Shown: positions 23,867 through 34,166, numbered from the stretch's first letter. The stretch: 64,000 bases of DNA from Pseudorhizobium xiangyangii (GCF_020531965.1 NZ_JAJAWH010000005.1:167104-231103); one strand, 5' to 3'. The notes: a model not told the origin generated them from the letters alone. Program-made: numbers and translations.

Positions 23867-25231
23867 TTAGACGCCAAGGGACTTCAGTTTGCGATGAAGC
23901 GCCGACCGCTCCATGCCGACGAATTCCGCCGTGCGGGAAATGTTGCCGCCGAAGCGATTGATCTGCGCGATCAGGTAATCGCGCTCAAACATCTCGCGCG
24001 CCTCGCGCAACGGCAGGGTCATGATGTGATGGTCACCCTTGGACGACACCTTCGGGAGCATGTCGCCGAGATCCGCCGGCAGCATGTCCGCAGAAATCGC
24101 CGCATCGGGGCCGTCGGTACGCGCGAGGATCATTAGCCGCTCGATATTGTTGCGCAGCTGGCGGATATTGCCCGGCCAGTCGTGTGCCTGCAGCACTGCC
24201 ATGGCATCGTCACCGATCTTGCGCGGCCGAATACCAGCCTGCTCCCCAATCTGACGCATGAACATGTCGATGAGGAACGGGATATCCTCACGACGTTCGG
24301 CAAGCGCCGGCACCTTCACGGGAACCACGGCAAGACGGTGATAAAGGTCCTCCCGGAATATGCCTTCGGAGATGAGATTTTCGAGATTGTAGGCCGTCGA
24401 CGAGATGATGCGGACATCGACTTTCACGCGCTTCGAGCCGCCGACCCGCTCGAACTGCTGATCGACGAGTACACGCAGGATCTTGTTCTGCGTCTCGCGC
24501 GGCATTTCCCCGACCTCGTCAAGGTAAAGCATGCCCTGATGAGCCTCTTCCAAAGCGCCGATCTTTCGCGCCTGCCCCGGTCCGCCTTCGGTTCCGAACA
24601 GCGCGATCTCCATCCGGTCCGGTGTGATGGTGGCGGCGTTGAGGGCGACGAAGGGGCCGTTGGCGCGGGCGGACTTCTTGTGGATCATCCGCGCCACGAG
24701 TTCCTTGCCGGAGCCGGAGGAACCGAGGATCATGACGCGGCTGTTGGTCGGCGCGACCTTGTCGATCGTCTGGCGCAATTGCGAGACCGCGACCGAGGTT
24801 CCGACAAGCTCCACCGCATCACCGCTGCGTCTCTTCAGGTCGCTGACCTCGCGCTTCAGCTTGGAGTTCTCCAGCGCCCGCTCGGCGATCAGGATGAGTC
24901 GATCAGCCTTGAACGGCTTCTCGATGAAATCGAAGGCGCCGCGCTTGATGGCGGAAACTGCCGTTTCGACGTTGCCGTGTCCGGAAATCATGACGACCGG
25001 CAGATCCGGGTGGCGGCTCTTGACCTCATCCAGCAGCGCCAGCCCATCCAGCCTCGAACCCTGCATCCAGATGTCGAGAAAGACGAGACGCGGGACGCGG
25101 TCGGAAATGGCAGCGAGCGCGCTGTCGCTGTCATGCGCGGTGCGGGTTTCATGCCCTTCGTCAGACAGGATGCCAGAGACGATCTCGCGGATATCAGCCT
25201 CGTCGTCCACGACCAGAATATCAGACGCCAT
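23867..25231 (-). CDS. ntrX: Response regulator NtrX
   Basis: This is the response regulator of the NtrYX system, linked to nitrogen and redox/respiratory control and the cell envelope. The 454-residue protein has a receiver domain (phospho-Asp in LVFLDIWMQG), an AAA+ domain (Walker A GSSGSGKELVA, Walker B MLYLDEVGEMP) and a C-terminal Fis-type helix-turn-helix (ISRTAEFVGMERSALHRKLK). The sigma-54 contact loop GAFTGA is missing; the corresponding stretch reads FGTEGGPGQARKIGALEEA. It therefore probably regulates sigma-70-type promoters. Its start overlaps the ntrY end by 11 bp. Confidence 0.96.
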   Translation of the reverse strand: MASDILVVDDEADIREIVSGILSDEGHETRTAHDSDSALAAISDRVPRLVFLDIWMQGSRLDGLALLDEVKSRHPDLPVVMISGHGNVETAVSAIKRGAFDFIEKPFKADRLILIAERALENSKLKREVSDLKRRSGDAVELVGTSVAVSQLRQTIDKVAPTNSRVMILGSSGSGKELVARMIHKKSARANGPFVALNAATITPDRMEIALFGTEGGPGQARKIGALEEAHQGMLYLDEVGEMPRETQNKILRVLVDQQFERVGGSKRVKVDVRIISSTAYNLENLISEGIFREDLYHRLAVVPVKVPALAERREDIPFLIDMFMRQIGEQAGIRPRKIGDDAMAVLQAHDWPGNIRQLRNNIERLMILARTDGPDAAISADMLPADLGDMLPKVSSKGDHHIMTLPLREAREMFERDYLIAQINRFGGNISRTAEFVGMERSALHRKLKSLGV

Positions 25232-27494
25232 ATGCGAGTTCCTTATCGTTTCCAGTTCCCGAGCCGCCCGCCGACACCACGTGCGGCAGCAGCACCCTGA
25301 TCATGGCACCGCGGCCATGATCGAAATCGGAGGGTGCATCATGCAGTTCGAGCTGCCCCCCGTGCTCCTCGATGATTTTCTTGACGATCGCCAGGCCGAG
25401 GCCCGTGCCCTTCTCGCGCATGGTCATGTAGGGCTCGAGAATCCGGTGCCGGTTTTCCGCCGGCAGGCCGCTGCCGTTGTCGATGATATCGACGACGAAG
25501 CTGTCGCTGCCCTCTTCGTAATTTGCTCTCACCCAGACCTTGCGGCCTTCGCGTTCCTGATCGCTCGGCACGGCTTCGATCGCCTCCACCGCATTCTTGA
25601 CGAGATTGCCGAACGCCTGGCCCAGCATGCGTGCATCGAACATGCCGCGGAGCGGAGCGTCCCCAAGATCACGAATGAAGTCGATATGGGTTGTCCCCAT
25701 CTCCCTGAGGAAGACGGCATCGCGAAGGATATCGCGCAGATCGGTCACTTCCTTCGACGGCTTCGGCATGCGCGCAAAGGAGGAGAATTCATCGACCATA
25801 CGACCGATGTCTCCGACCTGCCGCACGATCGTATCCGTGCACTGATCGAAGACAGCGCGGTCGTCGTCGGCGATCTGCTTGCCGTAGCGGCGCTTCAGCC
25901 GTTCAGCGGACAGCTGGATGGGGGTGAGCGGGTTCTTGATCTCGTGGGCGATGCGGCGCGCTACATCCGCCCAGGCCGTGGAACGCTGCGCAATCACCAG
26001 ATCGGTGATGTCGTCGAGAGTGATGACGTAGGAATCCCTTGCCGAACTCTGCTCTTCGCGTGTCACCTGAACACTCAAAGTGCGCTCCTTGCCTCCGCGC
26101 ATCAGGTTGACCTGCTTGCGGAAATCGGCGCGGGATCGGGACGCGGCCTCGGTGAGGACGCCGTCGATCTCCGGCACAACCTCCTCCAGCTTGCGCCCCA
26201 TAAGCTGATCGGCGGGCATGCCGAGGAAAGCTTCCGCGGATGGATTGACGATCGTGATGTGCCGATCGTCCTCAACGCCGATGACGGCCGCGGTCACACC
26301 CGACAGAACCGCCTCGATGAAGCGGCGGCGATCGTCCACCTCGTCCTTGGCCTCGAGAATTTCATCCCGCTGGCTGCGGATTTCCGAGATCATCTTGTTG
26401 AAGGTGCGGGCCAGACTGCCGACATCGCCGTCCGCAGCACGGACGGGAACCACGACGTTCAGATCACCGGATGCCACGCTGTCGGCCGCGGTGATCAGCA
26501 GGCGTATCGGCCTGACGATACGATCCGCCACCGCAATGGCGGTCCATATTGCCGCCAGCAAGACGATGAGCGCGAAACCGAGATAGAGAATTGCAAAAGC
26601 AACCTGCAGGGACATGCGCCCTGCCTCCATCGCCTGGTATTCCGCGGCGTTGTCCTCCATCAGACGCATGGCCGCCATCACCTTCGGATCGACGGCCCGA
26701 ATGGTGTAGAGGAACGACCCAGGCACTGCATCGAGCTTGATGATGGCGCCCACGAGGTTCGTGACGCCGGGCGGAATAAGCGTCGGCTGGCCCGCTGCCG
26801 CCTTCTGCAACGCGTCCTGCGGGATGGCGGGGAGCGGACGTTCCGTCTTGATGTCGGCCTGGGATATCGCCGCTCCATCCTCCCGGACCAGGAATGCCCC
26901 GAGCATGCCCCTGCCCCGAGCCTGGCGGGTCATGAGATCCACAAAGCCGGTACGGTCGAGATAGAACATCGAGCGGTTCTGCTCGAGGTCATTGGCCATT
27001 GATACCGTCTGGCCTTGAAGATAGCTCGCATTTTCCAGCATGTAGGCCTGCGCCACGTCGATCGAGGACTGCACGATGGACTGCGTGCGGAGCGAGAACC
27101 ACCGATCGAGGCCGGCACTGAGGGTAATACTCGCGAATAGCGCCACAAGCACCGCAGGCGTGATCGCCACGATCGAAAACAGCACGACAACGCGAATATG
27201 GAGACGAGCCGCGGCGCGGCCGCGCGTTCGCGCCTTCGACAGGCGGTTGATTTCCCGAGCGATCAGATAGATCAGACCGACGACAAAGACGCCATTCAGC
27301 ACAGCCGAGGCGATGACCACGTTGGTGGCAGGTGCGATGGGTGTCAGTCCCAGGAGCACGAAAAGCGTCAGGATGGCGCAGATCAGCGCTCCGCCAGCCA
27401 GCAGGAGGCCGGGCAATGCAAAGGATGCGCGACGGTCCTGCACAGCAAGATCCTGCTCGGCTTCCTCCCCGGGCGAGATAACGCCCTCGACCAT
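25221..27494 (-). CDS. ntrY: Sensor histidine kinase NtrY
   Basis: This is the membrane sensor kinase paired with NtrX. The 757-residue protein has several N-terminal membrane segments (about 25-110), a periplasmic region, a further membrane segment near 300, HAMP, PAS (about 380-490), and a kinase core with the phospho-acceptor H517 in [23 protein letters not shown]-site boxes DIIDNGSGLP and GTGLGLAIVKKII follow. It is preceded by a 159-bp gap after ntrC, so it may have its own promoter. Confidence 0.96.
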   Translation of the reverse strand: MVEGVISPGEEAEQDLAVQDRRASFALPGLLLAGGALICAILTLFVLLGLTPIAPATNVVIASAVLNGVFVVGLIYLIAREINRLSKARTRGRAAARLHIRVVVLFSIVAITPAVLVALFASITLSAGLDRWFSLRTQSIVQSSIDVAQAYMLENASYLQGQTVSMANDLEQNRSMFYLDRTGFVDLMTRQARGRGMLGAFLVREDGAAISQADIKTERPLPAIPQDALQKAAAGQPTLIPPGVTNLVGAIIKLDAVPGSFLYTIRAVDPKVMAAMRLMEDNAAEYQAMEAGRMSLQVAFAILYLGFALIVLLAAIWTAIAVADRIVRPIRLLITAADSVASGDLNVVVPVRAADGDVGSLARTFNKMISEIRSQRDEILEAKDEVDDRRRFIEAVLSGVTAAVIGVEDDRHITIVNPSAEAFLGMPADQLMGRKLEEVVPEIDGVLTEAASRSRADFRKQVNLMRGGKERTLSVQVTREEQSSARDSYVITLDDITDLVIAQRSTAWADVARRIAHEIKNPLTPIQLSAERLKRRYGKQIADDDRAVFDQCTDTIVRQVGDIGRMVDEFSSFARMPKPSKEVTDLRDILRDAVFLREMGTTHIDFIRDLGDAPLRGMFDARMLGQAFGNLVKNAVEAIEAVPSDQEREGRKVWVRANYEEGSDSFVVDIIDNGSGLPAENRHRILEPYMTMREKGTGLGLAIVKKIIEEHGGQLELHDAPSDFDHGRGAMIRVLLPHVVSAGGSGTGNDKELAYGV

Positions 27495-27653
27495 TGCATC
27501 AAACTCCTTGCGTGACCGAGATTATCGCTGCCGTTGGAATACAGCCCGGAATCCAGTGATTTGCCGGACGAATCCTACGGCTGACATGCGTGGCGTTTAA
27601 GCAACGCATTGTGGCGAAAATGCAACGAATCTACTGCAGGTGTCAAGCTGCGA

Positions 27654-29105
27654 TCAAGCCGTGCGCGAGCTGCGGTAGACGGACACGCCGAGTTCCCTGA
27701 TCTTCTTGCGCAACGTGTTCCGGTTCAAACCTAGCAGGTCCGCAGCCTTGATCTGATTACCACGTGTCGCGGTCAGGGCCGCCAAGATGAGCGGGTATTC
27801 CATTTCGCGCAGCACCCTGTCGTAAAGACCCGCAGGCGGCAGGCCATCGCCGAAGCCAGAAAAATAGGCCCGCATGTTTTCCTCGACAGCTTGCGAAATG
27901 GTCAGCGCCTCACCGCGTGGCGACATTTTGTCTATCGGGCTGTCGGGCGTATCCGACCGCAACTCCACCTCGATGATCTCTCGGGTGATGACCTCCTGCG
28001 GATAGAGCGCCATCAGCCGACGCATCAGGTTTTCCAACTCGCGGACGTTGCCGGGCCAGGCGTAGGCCTTCATCACGTCGAGAGCCTCGCTATCAAAGCG
28101 CTTGACGTCGAGGCCTTCCTTCTCACCCATCTGCATGAAATGGCGGACGAGATCCGAAATGTCCTCGGCACGGTCACGCAGTGGCGGCAGGCGCAGCGGC
28201 ACGACATTGAGGCGGTAGTAGAGGTCTTCGCGGAAGAGCCCCTGGTTGATGAGCTGCTTCAGGTCCTTGTTGGTAGCGGCAACGATACGAACGTCAGTGC
28301 GGATCGGAGTGCGGCCGCCCACCGTGGTGTACTCACCCTGCTGCAGTACGCGAAGAAGACGGGTCTGCGCATCCATCGGCATGTCGCCGATCTCATCGAG
28401 GAAGAGCGTGCCCCCTTCGGCCTGCTCGAAACGGCCGGTGGAGCGGTTCTGGGCGCCGGTAAAGGCTCCCTTCTCGTGGCCGAACAGTTCGGATTCGATG
28501 AGGTCACGCGGGATGGCGGCCATGTTGATCGCCACGAACGGACCATTGCGACGCTTGCCGTAGTCATGCAGCGCGCGGGCAACCAGTTCTTTGCCGGTGC
28601 CCGATTCACCGGTGATCATCAGCGTCAGGTCCGTCTGCATCAGGCGGGCGAGAACGCGGTAGATTTCCTGCATGGCCGCCGAACGGCCAACCAGCGGCAT
28701 GCCGTCCTGCGTGTCGTCGTCAAGCCGTGCCGGCTTCTTCTTCGGCTCGGCAAGCGCCCTACCGATGATGGCGATGAGCTCAGTCAGGTCGAAGGGCTTC
28801 GGCAGGTAGTCGTAGGCACCCTTTTCCGATGCCTTGATCGCCGTCATGAACGTGTTCTGCGCGCTCATGACCAGGACCGGCAGATCCGGCCGTGCCTTCT
28901 TGATCCGCGGCAGGAGATCGAAAGCATTCTCGTCCGGCATGATGACGTCGGTAACGACGAGGTCACCCTCACCCGCCGAAATCCACCGCCAAAGGGTCGC
29001 TGCGTTGGACGTAATCCGGACATCGTAGCCGGCCCGCGTCAGTGCCTGGTTCAGGACCGTGCGGATGGCCGCATCGTCGTCGGCGACAAGGATCGTGGCA
29101 GTCAT
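27654..29105 (-). CDS. ntrC: Nitrogen regulation response regulator NtrC (NR-I)
   Basis: This is a sigma-54-dependent activator of nitrogen-assimilation genes. The 483-residue protein has a receiver domain with phospho-acceptor D53 ([13 protein letters not shown]), an AAA+ domain with Walker [12 protein letters not shown] and an intact sigma-54 loop [11 protein letters not shown], and a C-terminal Fis-type DNA-binding helix pair ([20 protein letters not shown]). The start at 29105 overlaps the ntrB stop by 4 bp; a longer frame upstream reads ntrB repeat DNA out of frame and is not used. Confidence 0.97.
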   Translation of the reverse strand: MTATILVADDDAAIRTVLNQALTRAGYDVRITSNAATLWRWISAGEGDLVVTDVIMPDENAFDLLPRIKKARPDLPVLVMSAQNTFMTAIKASEKGAYDYLPKPFDLTELIAIIGRALAEPKKKPARLDDDTQDGMPLVGRSAAMQEIYRVLARLMQTDLTLMITGESGTGKELVARALHDYGKRRNGPFVAINMAAIPRDLIESELFGHEKGAFTGAQNRSTGRFEQAEGGTLFLDEIGDMPMDAQTRLLRVLQQGEYTTVGGRTPIRTDVRIVAATNKDLKQLINQGLFREDLYYRLNVVPLRLPPLRDRAEDISDLVRHFMQMGEKEGLDVKRFDSEALDVMKAYAWPGNVRELENLMRRLMALYPQEVITREIIEVELRSDTPDSPIDKMSPRGEALTISQAVEENMRAYFSGFGDGLPPAGLYDRVLREMEYPLILAALTATRGNQIKAADLLGLNRNTLRKKIRELGVSVYRSSRTA

Positions 29106-30277
29106 TTGGACATTCCTGTGGTGGTCTTGCCTGTGGTGGTCTGGCCTGTCGTGATATGGCCAGCAGTTGCGGATGTGCTCTCTTCCTTGTGCATCGGCAT
29201 GAGCACGCGGAAGATAGTCCGGCGGTTCTGGCTGTCGCATTCGACAATACCGCCGTGAGCACCGATGATTTTGGCGACCAGCGCGAGGCCCAGGCCGGAT
29301 CCGTTTGTCTTGGTGGTGATGAAGGGATCAAAGAGATTCGGCACGAGATCCGACGGGACCCCGGGACCGTTGTCGATGACGCAGAATTCGAGCGGCAGGG
29401 AGATTTTTTCGCGGGTTCCGGCAACCGACAGGCGAATGCCGGGTCGATAGGCCGTCGTCAGCATGATCTCGCCATCCTGCTGGTCACCAACCGCTTCGGC
29501 TGCGTTCTTCACCAGGTTCAGGAACACCTGCACCAGTTGGTCGCGATTGGCATAGACCGGCGGGAGCGACGGATCGTAGTTCTCCGAGATCTTGATGGCG
29601 CGGCCGAAGCCGGCCTTGGCGATCGCCTTCACATGGTCGAGCACCGAATGGATGTTGATCGGCAGCCGGTCGACCGGCCGCTCATCGGAAAATACTTCCA
29701 TGCGGTCGACGAGGGAGACTATGCGGTCCGTCTCGTCGCAGATGAGGCGTGTCAGCGCACGATCCTCGTCCGGCACCGAGGTTTCAAGGAGCTGTGCGGC
29801 GCCACGTATACCCGACAGCGGGTTCTTGATCTCGTGCGCCAGCATGGAAGCCAGACCGGTCACCGAACGGGCCGCGGCGCGGTGGGTCAACTGCCGATCG
29901 ATCTTGTCGGCCATCGACCTTTCTTGGAGCACGACCACCACCGAGCCCGGCTCACCCGATGCGGGCGCCACATAGAGGTCCACCAGCTTTTCCTGACCGA
30001 GACGTGGCGACGACAGATCGACCCTGTATTCGTTGACCGGAGCGCGGCGCTCGCGGACCTGATCGATCAGCGCGAGCAGCGGGCTGCCGAAGGGGATCAG
30101 CGTGGAGATGGTGTGCTTGGCGAGCTGCGAGGCACTTGCGCCGAAAAACGCTTCCGCCTCCCAATTGGCGAAGGCGACCAAGCCTTCCTGGTCCACCAGG
30201 ATGACGGGGTTCTGAACGGAATTGAGAACGGCAAGCGCAAGCGCGTTGTCACTTGCCGGAGACATGACGTTGCTCAT
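29102..30277 (-). CDS. ntrB: Nitrogen regulation sensor kinase/phosphatase NtrB (NR-II)
   Basis: This is a soluble sensor kinase that phosphorylates or dephosphorylates NtrC under PII control. The 391-residue protein has an N-terminal PAS domain (about 10-125), the phospho-acceptor H148 in [19 protein letters not shown], and the ATP-binding boxes VIDNGPGVP and [13 protein letters not shown]. The last 20 residues are a Thr-Gly repeat ([15 protein letters not shown]) encoded by a 15-bp tandem repeat, an unusual tail. It overlaps dusB upstream and ntrC downstream by 4 bp each. Confidence 0.97.
   Translation of the reverse strand: MSNVMSPASDNALALAVLNSVQNPVILVDQEGLVAFANWEAEAFFGASASQLAKHTISTLIPFGSPLLALIDQVRERRAPVNEYRVDLSSPRLGQEKLVDLYVAPASGEPGSVVVVLQERSMADKIDRQLTHRAAARSVTGLASMLAHEIKNPLSGIRGAAQLLETSVPDEDRALTRLICDETDRIVSLVDRMEVFSDERPVDRLPINIHSVLDHVKAIAKAGFGRAIKISENYDPSLPPVYANRDQLVQVFLNLVKNAAEAVGDQQDGEIMLTTAYRPGIRLSVAGTREKISLPLEFCVIDNGPGVPSDLVPNLFDPFITTKTNGSGLGLALVAKIIGAHGGIVECDSQNRRTIFRVLMPMHKEESTSATAGHITTGQTTTGKTTTGMSK
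29111..29155 (-). repeat. Three 15-bp tandem repeats at the 3' end of ntrB
   Basis: Plus-strand units are CATTCCTGTGGTGGT (29111-29125), CTTGCCTGTGGTGGT (29126-29140) and CTGGCCTGTCGTGAT (29141-29155). They encode the Thr-Thr-Gly tail of NtrB and end 6 bp from the ntrC start codon. The unit length keeps the frame if copies are gained or lost. Confidence 0.85.
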
Positions 30278-31293
30278 GCTGCTTCCCTGACGGATGTTTC
30301 GATGTGGCTTCTCAGCAGGATTTCCATGCGCTTCATCACGTCCTCGACATCGGTTGAACGCATCACGGCCACCTTGTCTTCCGACGGCGCATCGGGCGCC
30401 AGCCGATCCAGATACCAGCCGAGATGCTTGCGGGCGTGCCGCAAGCCCGCCTCGCGTCCGTAGAAATCCAGCATGGCCCGGTAGTGTTCGATGACGATTT
30501 CCACCTGCTCGTGCCGCGAAGGGCCGGCATGCCCGGCAAGTGCGCCTGCGTGCCAGGGACGGCCCTGCGCGCCGCGCCCGGCCATGACCGCATCGGCACC
30601 GGAGCGGGCGAGGATCTCATGCGCGTCCGCAGCGGATTGGACATCGCCGTTGGCGATCAACGGTACCGAAATGACGTCGCGCACCTTTCGGATGGCATCC
30701 CAGTCCGCCCGACCCTCGTAGAATTGCATGCGGGTGCGTCCGTGGATGGTGATCAACTGGACGCCCGCATCTTCCGCCCGGCGGGCAATCTCCGGCGCAT
30801 TGATCGAGTTCTCGTCCCACCCCAGCCGCATCTTGAGCGTCACCGGCACATCGACCGCCTTCACCGTTGCCTCGATGAGTGACAGGGCAAGTTCGGGATC
30901 ACGCATCAGCGCCGAACCGGAATAGCCGCCCGTCACCTTCTTGGCGGGGCAGCCCATGTTGATGTCGATGATATCGGCACCCTGATCCGCCGAGATGCGG
31001 GCGGCTTCCGCCATCGACTGTGGCTCGCGGCCGGCAAGCTGGACCATATGCGGGCCAAGGCCAGCCCGCTTCAGGCGTGCCCAGGATTCGCCGCGGCTGA
31101 GCACCAGCTCGCGGCTCGCGATCATCTCCGTGACAACAAGGCCAGCCCCCCAGCGCCAGGCGATCTCGCGAAACGGCAGGTCGGTCACCCCGGACATCGG
31201 CGCCAGGACAACTCTGTTTCGGATGGAAACCGGCCCGATGCTGAAGGATGTAGCAAGATGCGGAACAGGCAATTGGTGATCTTTCGGGCACAT
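30274..31293 (-). CDS. dusB: tRNA-dihydrouridine synthase (DusB/NifR3)
   Basis: This FMN enzyme reduces uridine to dihydrouridine in tRNA D-loops. The 339-residue protein has the N-terminal [13 protein letters not shown], the catalytic cysteine in [20 protein letters not shown], and the FMN-phosphate region [15 protein letters not shown] and [13 protein letters not shown]. It is the classical nifR3, first gene of the dusB-ntrB-ntrC operon with 4-bp overlaps. The start at 31293 lies only about 9 bases after the predicted transcription start and has no ribosome site. Confidence 0.97.
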   Translation of the reverse strand: MCPKDHQLPVPHLATSFSIGPVSIRNRVVLAPMSGVTDLPFREIAWRWGAGLVVTEMIASRELVLSRGESWARLKRAGLGPHMVQLAGREPQSMAEAARISADQGADIIDINMGCPAKKVTGGYSGSALMRDPELALSLIEATVKAVDVPVTLKMRLGWDENSINAPEIARRAEDAGVQLITIHGRTRMQFYEGRADWDAIRKVRDVISVPLIANGDVQSAADAHEILARSGADAVMAGRGAQGRPWHAGALAGHAGPSRHEQVEIVIEHYRAMLDFYGREAGLRHARKHLGWYLDRLAPDAPSEDKVAVMRSTDVEDVMKRMEILLRSHIETSVREAA

Positions 31294-31308
31294 GGAATTA
31301 ATGCATTA

Positions 31309-31337
31309 TTTTTAGACAGACTTTTGATGGATCACAA
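31309..31337 (-). promoter_or_regulatory. Predicted promoter of dusB-ntrBC
   Basis: On the minus strand, -35 TTGTGA (31332-31337), a 17-bp spacer and -10 TAAAAA (31309-31314) are seen. The start would be near 31302, giving a very short leader. A TAATGCATTA palindrome (31299-31308) sits at the predicted transcription start. Confidence 0.5.
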
Positions 31338-31373
31338 GAGCCATCGAGCAGAAAGCGCAATTGCTGGACGCGG

Positions 31374-31401
31374 CTGGCAAAATGCGTTGTGAGTCTATAG
31401 T
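31374..31401 (+). promoter_or_regulatory. Predicted promoter of ispDF
   Basis: -10 TATAGT (31396-31401) has a weak -35 CTGGCA (31374-31379) at 16-bp spacing. It is back to back with the dusB promoter in the 157-bp divergent region. Confidence 0.45.
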
Positions 31402-31450
31402 GCTCGAGTGTCAACCGTATGTGTCAAATGCGAGACTGGGCTTCCAAATC

Positions 31451-32638
31451 ATGCAAATAGGCGTCGTCATCGTCGCAGCCGGCCGGGGCGAACGGGCCGG
31501 CACTCCCTCCGAAGGCCCCAAGCAATATCGCATGATCGGCGGCCGGCCGGTGATTGCCCGCACGCTTGACGCCTTTCTAAGCTGGCCAAAGACGGGGCCT
31601 GTGGTCGTGGTGATCCACCGGGACGATGTCGGGTTGTTCAACGGAGCCACCGCAGCCGTAGCCGGAATTGAGCGGGTGACGACGACTTTCGGCGGCGCGA
31701 CGCGCCAGCAGTCGGTGCTGGCCGGTCTCAAGGTAATGGCCGGAACGGGCGCCACGCATGTGATGATCCATGACGCAGCAAGGCCTTTCATCGACCATCC
31801 CCTCCTCGAGCGCGTTGCAACGCTGCTGGAGGCGGGCAACGAGGCGGTATTGCCGGCCCTTGCCGTTGCCGACACGCTGAAACGGGGCACCGAGGGACGC
31901 GTGCAGGAGACGGTCGCACGGGCCGACCTCTACGCCGCGCAGACGCCGCAGAGTTTCAGGCTCTCGCCGATCCTCGACGCCCATGAGCGCGCGGCTGCGG
32001 CCGGAAGGAACGACTTCACCGACGACTGCTCGATTGCCGAATGGGCGGCCATTCCCGTCACCCTTGCCGAGGGATCGACAGACAATATCAAACTTACCGT
32101 AAAGCGAGACATAGCCATGGCCGATGAACGCCTGTCCACTCACGACCTGCCTGACGTGCGCACGGGCAACGGATATGACGTCCACCAGCTGGAGCCCGGC
32201 GACGGCGTCACGCTCTGCGGCGTCTTGATTCCGCACGACCAGACGCTCAAGGGTCATTCGGATGCCGACGTCGGCCTGCACGCGCTGACGGATGCTCTGC
32301 TCGCCACCTGTGGCGCTGGAGATATCGGCGATCACTTCCCCCCGTCCGACCCGCAATGGAAGGGTGCCGCCTCCCGCATCTTCCTCGCGCGCGCAGCAGA
32401 GATCGTCCGTGAGAATGGCGGCACGATCATGAACGCCGACGTATCCCTGATTGCCGAAGCGCCGAAGATCGGGCCGCACCGGCAGACGATGCGCGAGACG
32501 ATGGCCGATATCCTCGGCATCACGGTGGATCGTTGTTCGGTAAAGGCAACCACCAACGAGATGATCGGCTTCGTCGGCCGCCGCGAGGGCATTGCCGCGA
32601 TCGCCACGGCCACGGTCGTCTACCGTGGGCGGGCATGA
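31451..32638 (+). CDS. ispDF: Bifunctional IspDF (MEP isoprenoid pathway)
   Basis: This is a fusion of IspD (4-diphosphocytidyl-2C-methyl-D-erythritol synthase, residues 1 to about 230; [21 protein letters not shown]) and IspF (MECDP synthase, about 235-395). IspF metal ligands D243 and H245 are visible in TGNGYDVHQ, followed by [17 protein letters not shown]. The fusion is characteristic of many alphaproteobacteria; it makes two non-consecutive steps of the non-mevalonate pathway that feeds the UppS product in this window. The start at 31451 ([11 protein letters not shown]) fits the family. The stop overlaps the CinA gene. Confidence 0.97.
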   Translation: MQIGVVIVAAGRGERAGTPSEGPKQYRMIGGRPVIARTLDAFLSWPKTGPVVVVIHRDDVGLFNGATAAVAGIERVTTTFGGATRQQSVLAGLKVMAGTGATHVMIHDAARPFIDHPLLERVATLLEAGNEAVLPALAVADTLKRGTEGRVQETVARADLYAAQTPQSFRLSPILDAHERAAAAGRNDFTDDCSIAEWAAIPVTLAEGSTDNIKLTVKRDIAMADERLSTHDLPDVRTGNGYDVHQLEPGDGVTLCGVLIPHDQTLKGHSDADVGLHALTDALLATCGAGDIGDHFPPSDPQWKGAASRIFLARAAEIVRENGGTIMNADVSLIAEAPKIGPHRQTMRETMADILGITVDRCSVKATTNEMIGFVGRREGIAAIATATVVYRGRA

Positions 32639-33144
32639 TGACCCTCTTTCCGGTGGATATCGAAGACAAGGCAGCCCGCATCATCGCACACTACAAGGAG
32701 CGGCAGCTGATGCTGTCCACGGCCGAATCCTGCACGGGCGGATTGATCGCCGGGGCGCTGACGGAAATTGCCGGTTCCTCGGCCGTCGTGGACAGGGGCT
32801 TCGTCACCTATACCAATGAGGCCAAGGCGGAGCTGATCGGTGTCTCGGCGGCAACGCTCGATGCATTCGGTGCCGTCTCGAAGGAAACCGCCCTGCAGAT
32901 GGTTCACGGAGCGCTCTATCGATCGCGGGCGGACGTCGCGGTTGCCGTAACGGGCATTGCCGGCCCCACCGGCGGGTCACTCGAAAAACCCGTCGGACTG
33001 GTGCATGTCGCGGCAAAGGCAAGATCGGGGCGCCTCATCCACCGCGAGATGCTCTACGGCGATATCGGCCGCAGCGAAATCCGGCTTGCAACGGTTCGGA
33101 CAGCTCTCGACATGCTGATGGAAGCGGCTCAGGCCGCCGCGTAG
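32635..33144 (+). CDS. CinA C-terminal domain protein (NMN amidohydrolase-like)
   Basis: This 169-residue stand-alone CinA-C domain (PncC type) deamidates nicotinamide mononucleotide in pyridine-nucleotide recycling. Markers are [21 protein letters not shown] with the catalytic serine region, [12 protein letters not shown] and [12 protein letters not shown]. The start at 32635 overlaps the ispDF stop (ATGATG); 32638 is an alternative. It converges on and overlaps the COQ10-like gene by 16 bp at 33129-33144. Confidence 0.9.
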   Translation: MMTLFPVDIEDKAARIIAHYKERQLMLSTAESCTGGLIAGALTEIAGSSAVVDRGFVTYTNEAKAELIGVSAATLDAFGAVSKETALQMVHGALYRSRADVAVAVTGIAGPTGGSLEKPVGLVHVAAKARSGRLIHREMLYGDIGRSEIRLATVRTALDMLMEAAQAAA

Positions 33145-33578
33145 ACCTTGTCGGCTCTGGTCTCGAATGCTTCGGCGAACATGCGGAAGGCGCGGTCGAA
33201 CATCGAGCCCATCAGCGCACCGAGGATCATGCTCTTGAACTCGTAGTCGATGAAGAAGTGCACCTTGGAGCCGTCCGCCACAGACTCGAACCGCCAGCGG
33301 TTGTCGAGGTACTTGAACGGTCCCTCGATGTATTTGACGTCGATCGCCAGTTCGGCCGGATTGAGCAGCACCTGCGTCGTAAAGGTTTCGCGGATCGCCT
33401 TGTAGCCGACGGTCATGTCGGCGATCAGCAACGTCTTGCCGTCACGTTCCTTTCGGGAACGGATGGCGAGCGCCTCGCAGAGCGGCAGGAATTGCGGATA
33501 ATTTTCGATGTCGGCGACCAGATTGTACATCTGCTCTGCCGAGTGCTTTACGGGACGATGGGTTTCAAACTTTGGCAT
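33129..33578 (-). CDS. COQ10/RatA-type START-domain protein
   Basis: This 149-residue protein of the coenzyme Q-binding Coq10 family (also annotated RatA) has the typical N-terminus KFETHRPVKHSAEQMYNLVADIENYPQFLPLCEA and the C-terminal DYEFKSMILGALMGSMFDRAF (parts). Such proteins bind ubiquinone or help its delivery to respiratory complexes; a toxin role as in E. coli RatA is not implied. Its 3' end overlaps the CinA gene on the other strand. Confidence 0.88.
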   Translation of the reverse strand: MPKFETHRPVKHSAEQMYNLVADIENYPQFLPLCEALAIRSRKERDGKTLLIADMTVGYKAIRETFTTQVLLNPAELAIDVKYIEGPFKYLDNRWRFESVADGSKVHFFIDYEFKSMILGALMGSMFDRAFRMFAEAFETRADKVYAAA

Positions 33579-33587
33579 GAATCGGAC

Positions 33588-34157
33588 TTAAGCAGGCAAG
33601 CCCGCAAGATCAAGGAATTTGCGCATTTCAGCACGCGACTTCAACTGGACGACCGGCACATGCGCACCGTGCAAATTGATATTGTGCAGAATTGCCGGAA
33701 CGAACTTCTGCTCAAACGTCCAGATGTAGGCGAGGAACTCAAAATCGGGAAAACGCTCGTTGCAACCGGGTGCCATATCCGGGCGCGTCCTGCCGAAGTA
33801 GCGAACCCCGCGCTTCACCACGCCGAGAACGCATTGCCATCGCGGCAGGCGCAGCCAGATGACCAGTTGCGCGCGCGGCAGGCGCAAATCGAACGACGAT
33901 GGCCCGCTGCCATCCATGAGCCAGCGCTCCGACGCAACGGTCTGGGCAATCAGTCGGCGCTCCTCCGCCTTGTCGCGTTTGACCCAGCCCGGCAGCCAGA
34001 AGAATTCACGGTCCATCGGCACGTACGGCAGATCCAGGCCGGCGGCCAACTCCTGCGACAGCGTTGACTTTCCACCACCGGAACAGCCGATCACCATGAC
34101 GCGCTCGGCTCTCCGTAGCGCGGTAGCAGCCGCTGCAATATCGTCCACCTGTGCCAT
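33588..34157 (-). CDS. Small P-loop kinase (adenylate-kinase-like, FlaR-type)
   Basis: The 189-residue protein has a Walker A motif VMVIGCSGGGKSTLSQELA (about 20-38) followed by LDLPYVPMDREFFWLPGW and WLMDGSGPSSFDLRLPRA. That is the layout of proteins annotated as topology modulation protein or adenylate kinase-like. The substrate is unknown. It lies between lipA and the COQ10-like gene on the same strand, separated from lipA by a terminator. Confidence 0.75.
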   Translation of the reverse strand: MAQVDDIAAAATALRRAERVMVIGCSGGGKSTLSQELAAGLDLPYVPMDREFFWLPGWVKRDKAEERRLIAQTVASERWLMDGSGPSSFDLRLPRAQLVIWLRLPRWQCVLGVVKRGVRYFGRTRPDMAPGCNERFPDFEFLAYIWTFEQKFVPAILHNINLHGAHVPVVQLKSRAEMRKFLDLAGLPA

Positions 34158-34166
34158 GGGATCTCA

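Noticed and set aside
24624-27002. 792-residue open frame antisense to ntrX and ntrY
   Set aside because: It is a shadow of codon bias in GC-rich genes: no family similarity, no ribosome site, and the opposite strand encodes well-conserved NtrX and NtrY with all motifs.
27891-30463. Two long plus-strand frames antisense to ntrC and ntrB
   Set aside because: Both mirror the coding strand of conserved two-component genes and show no start signals or recognisable domains.
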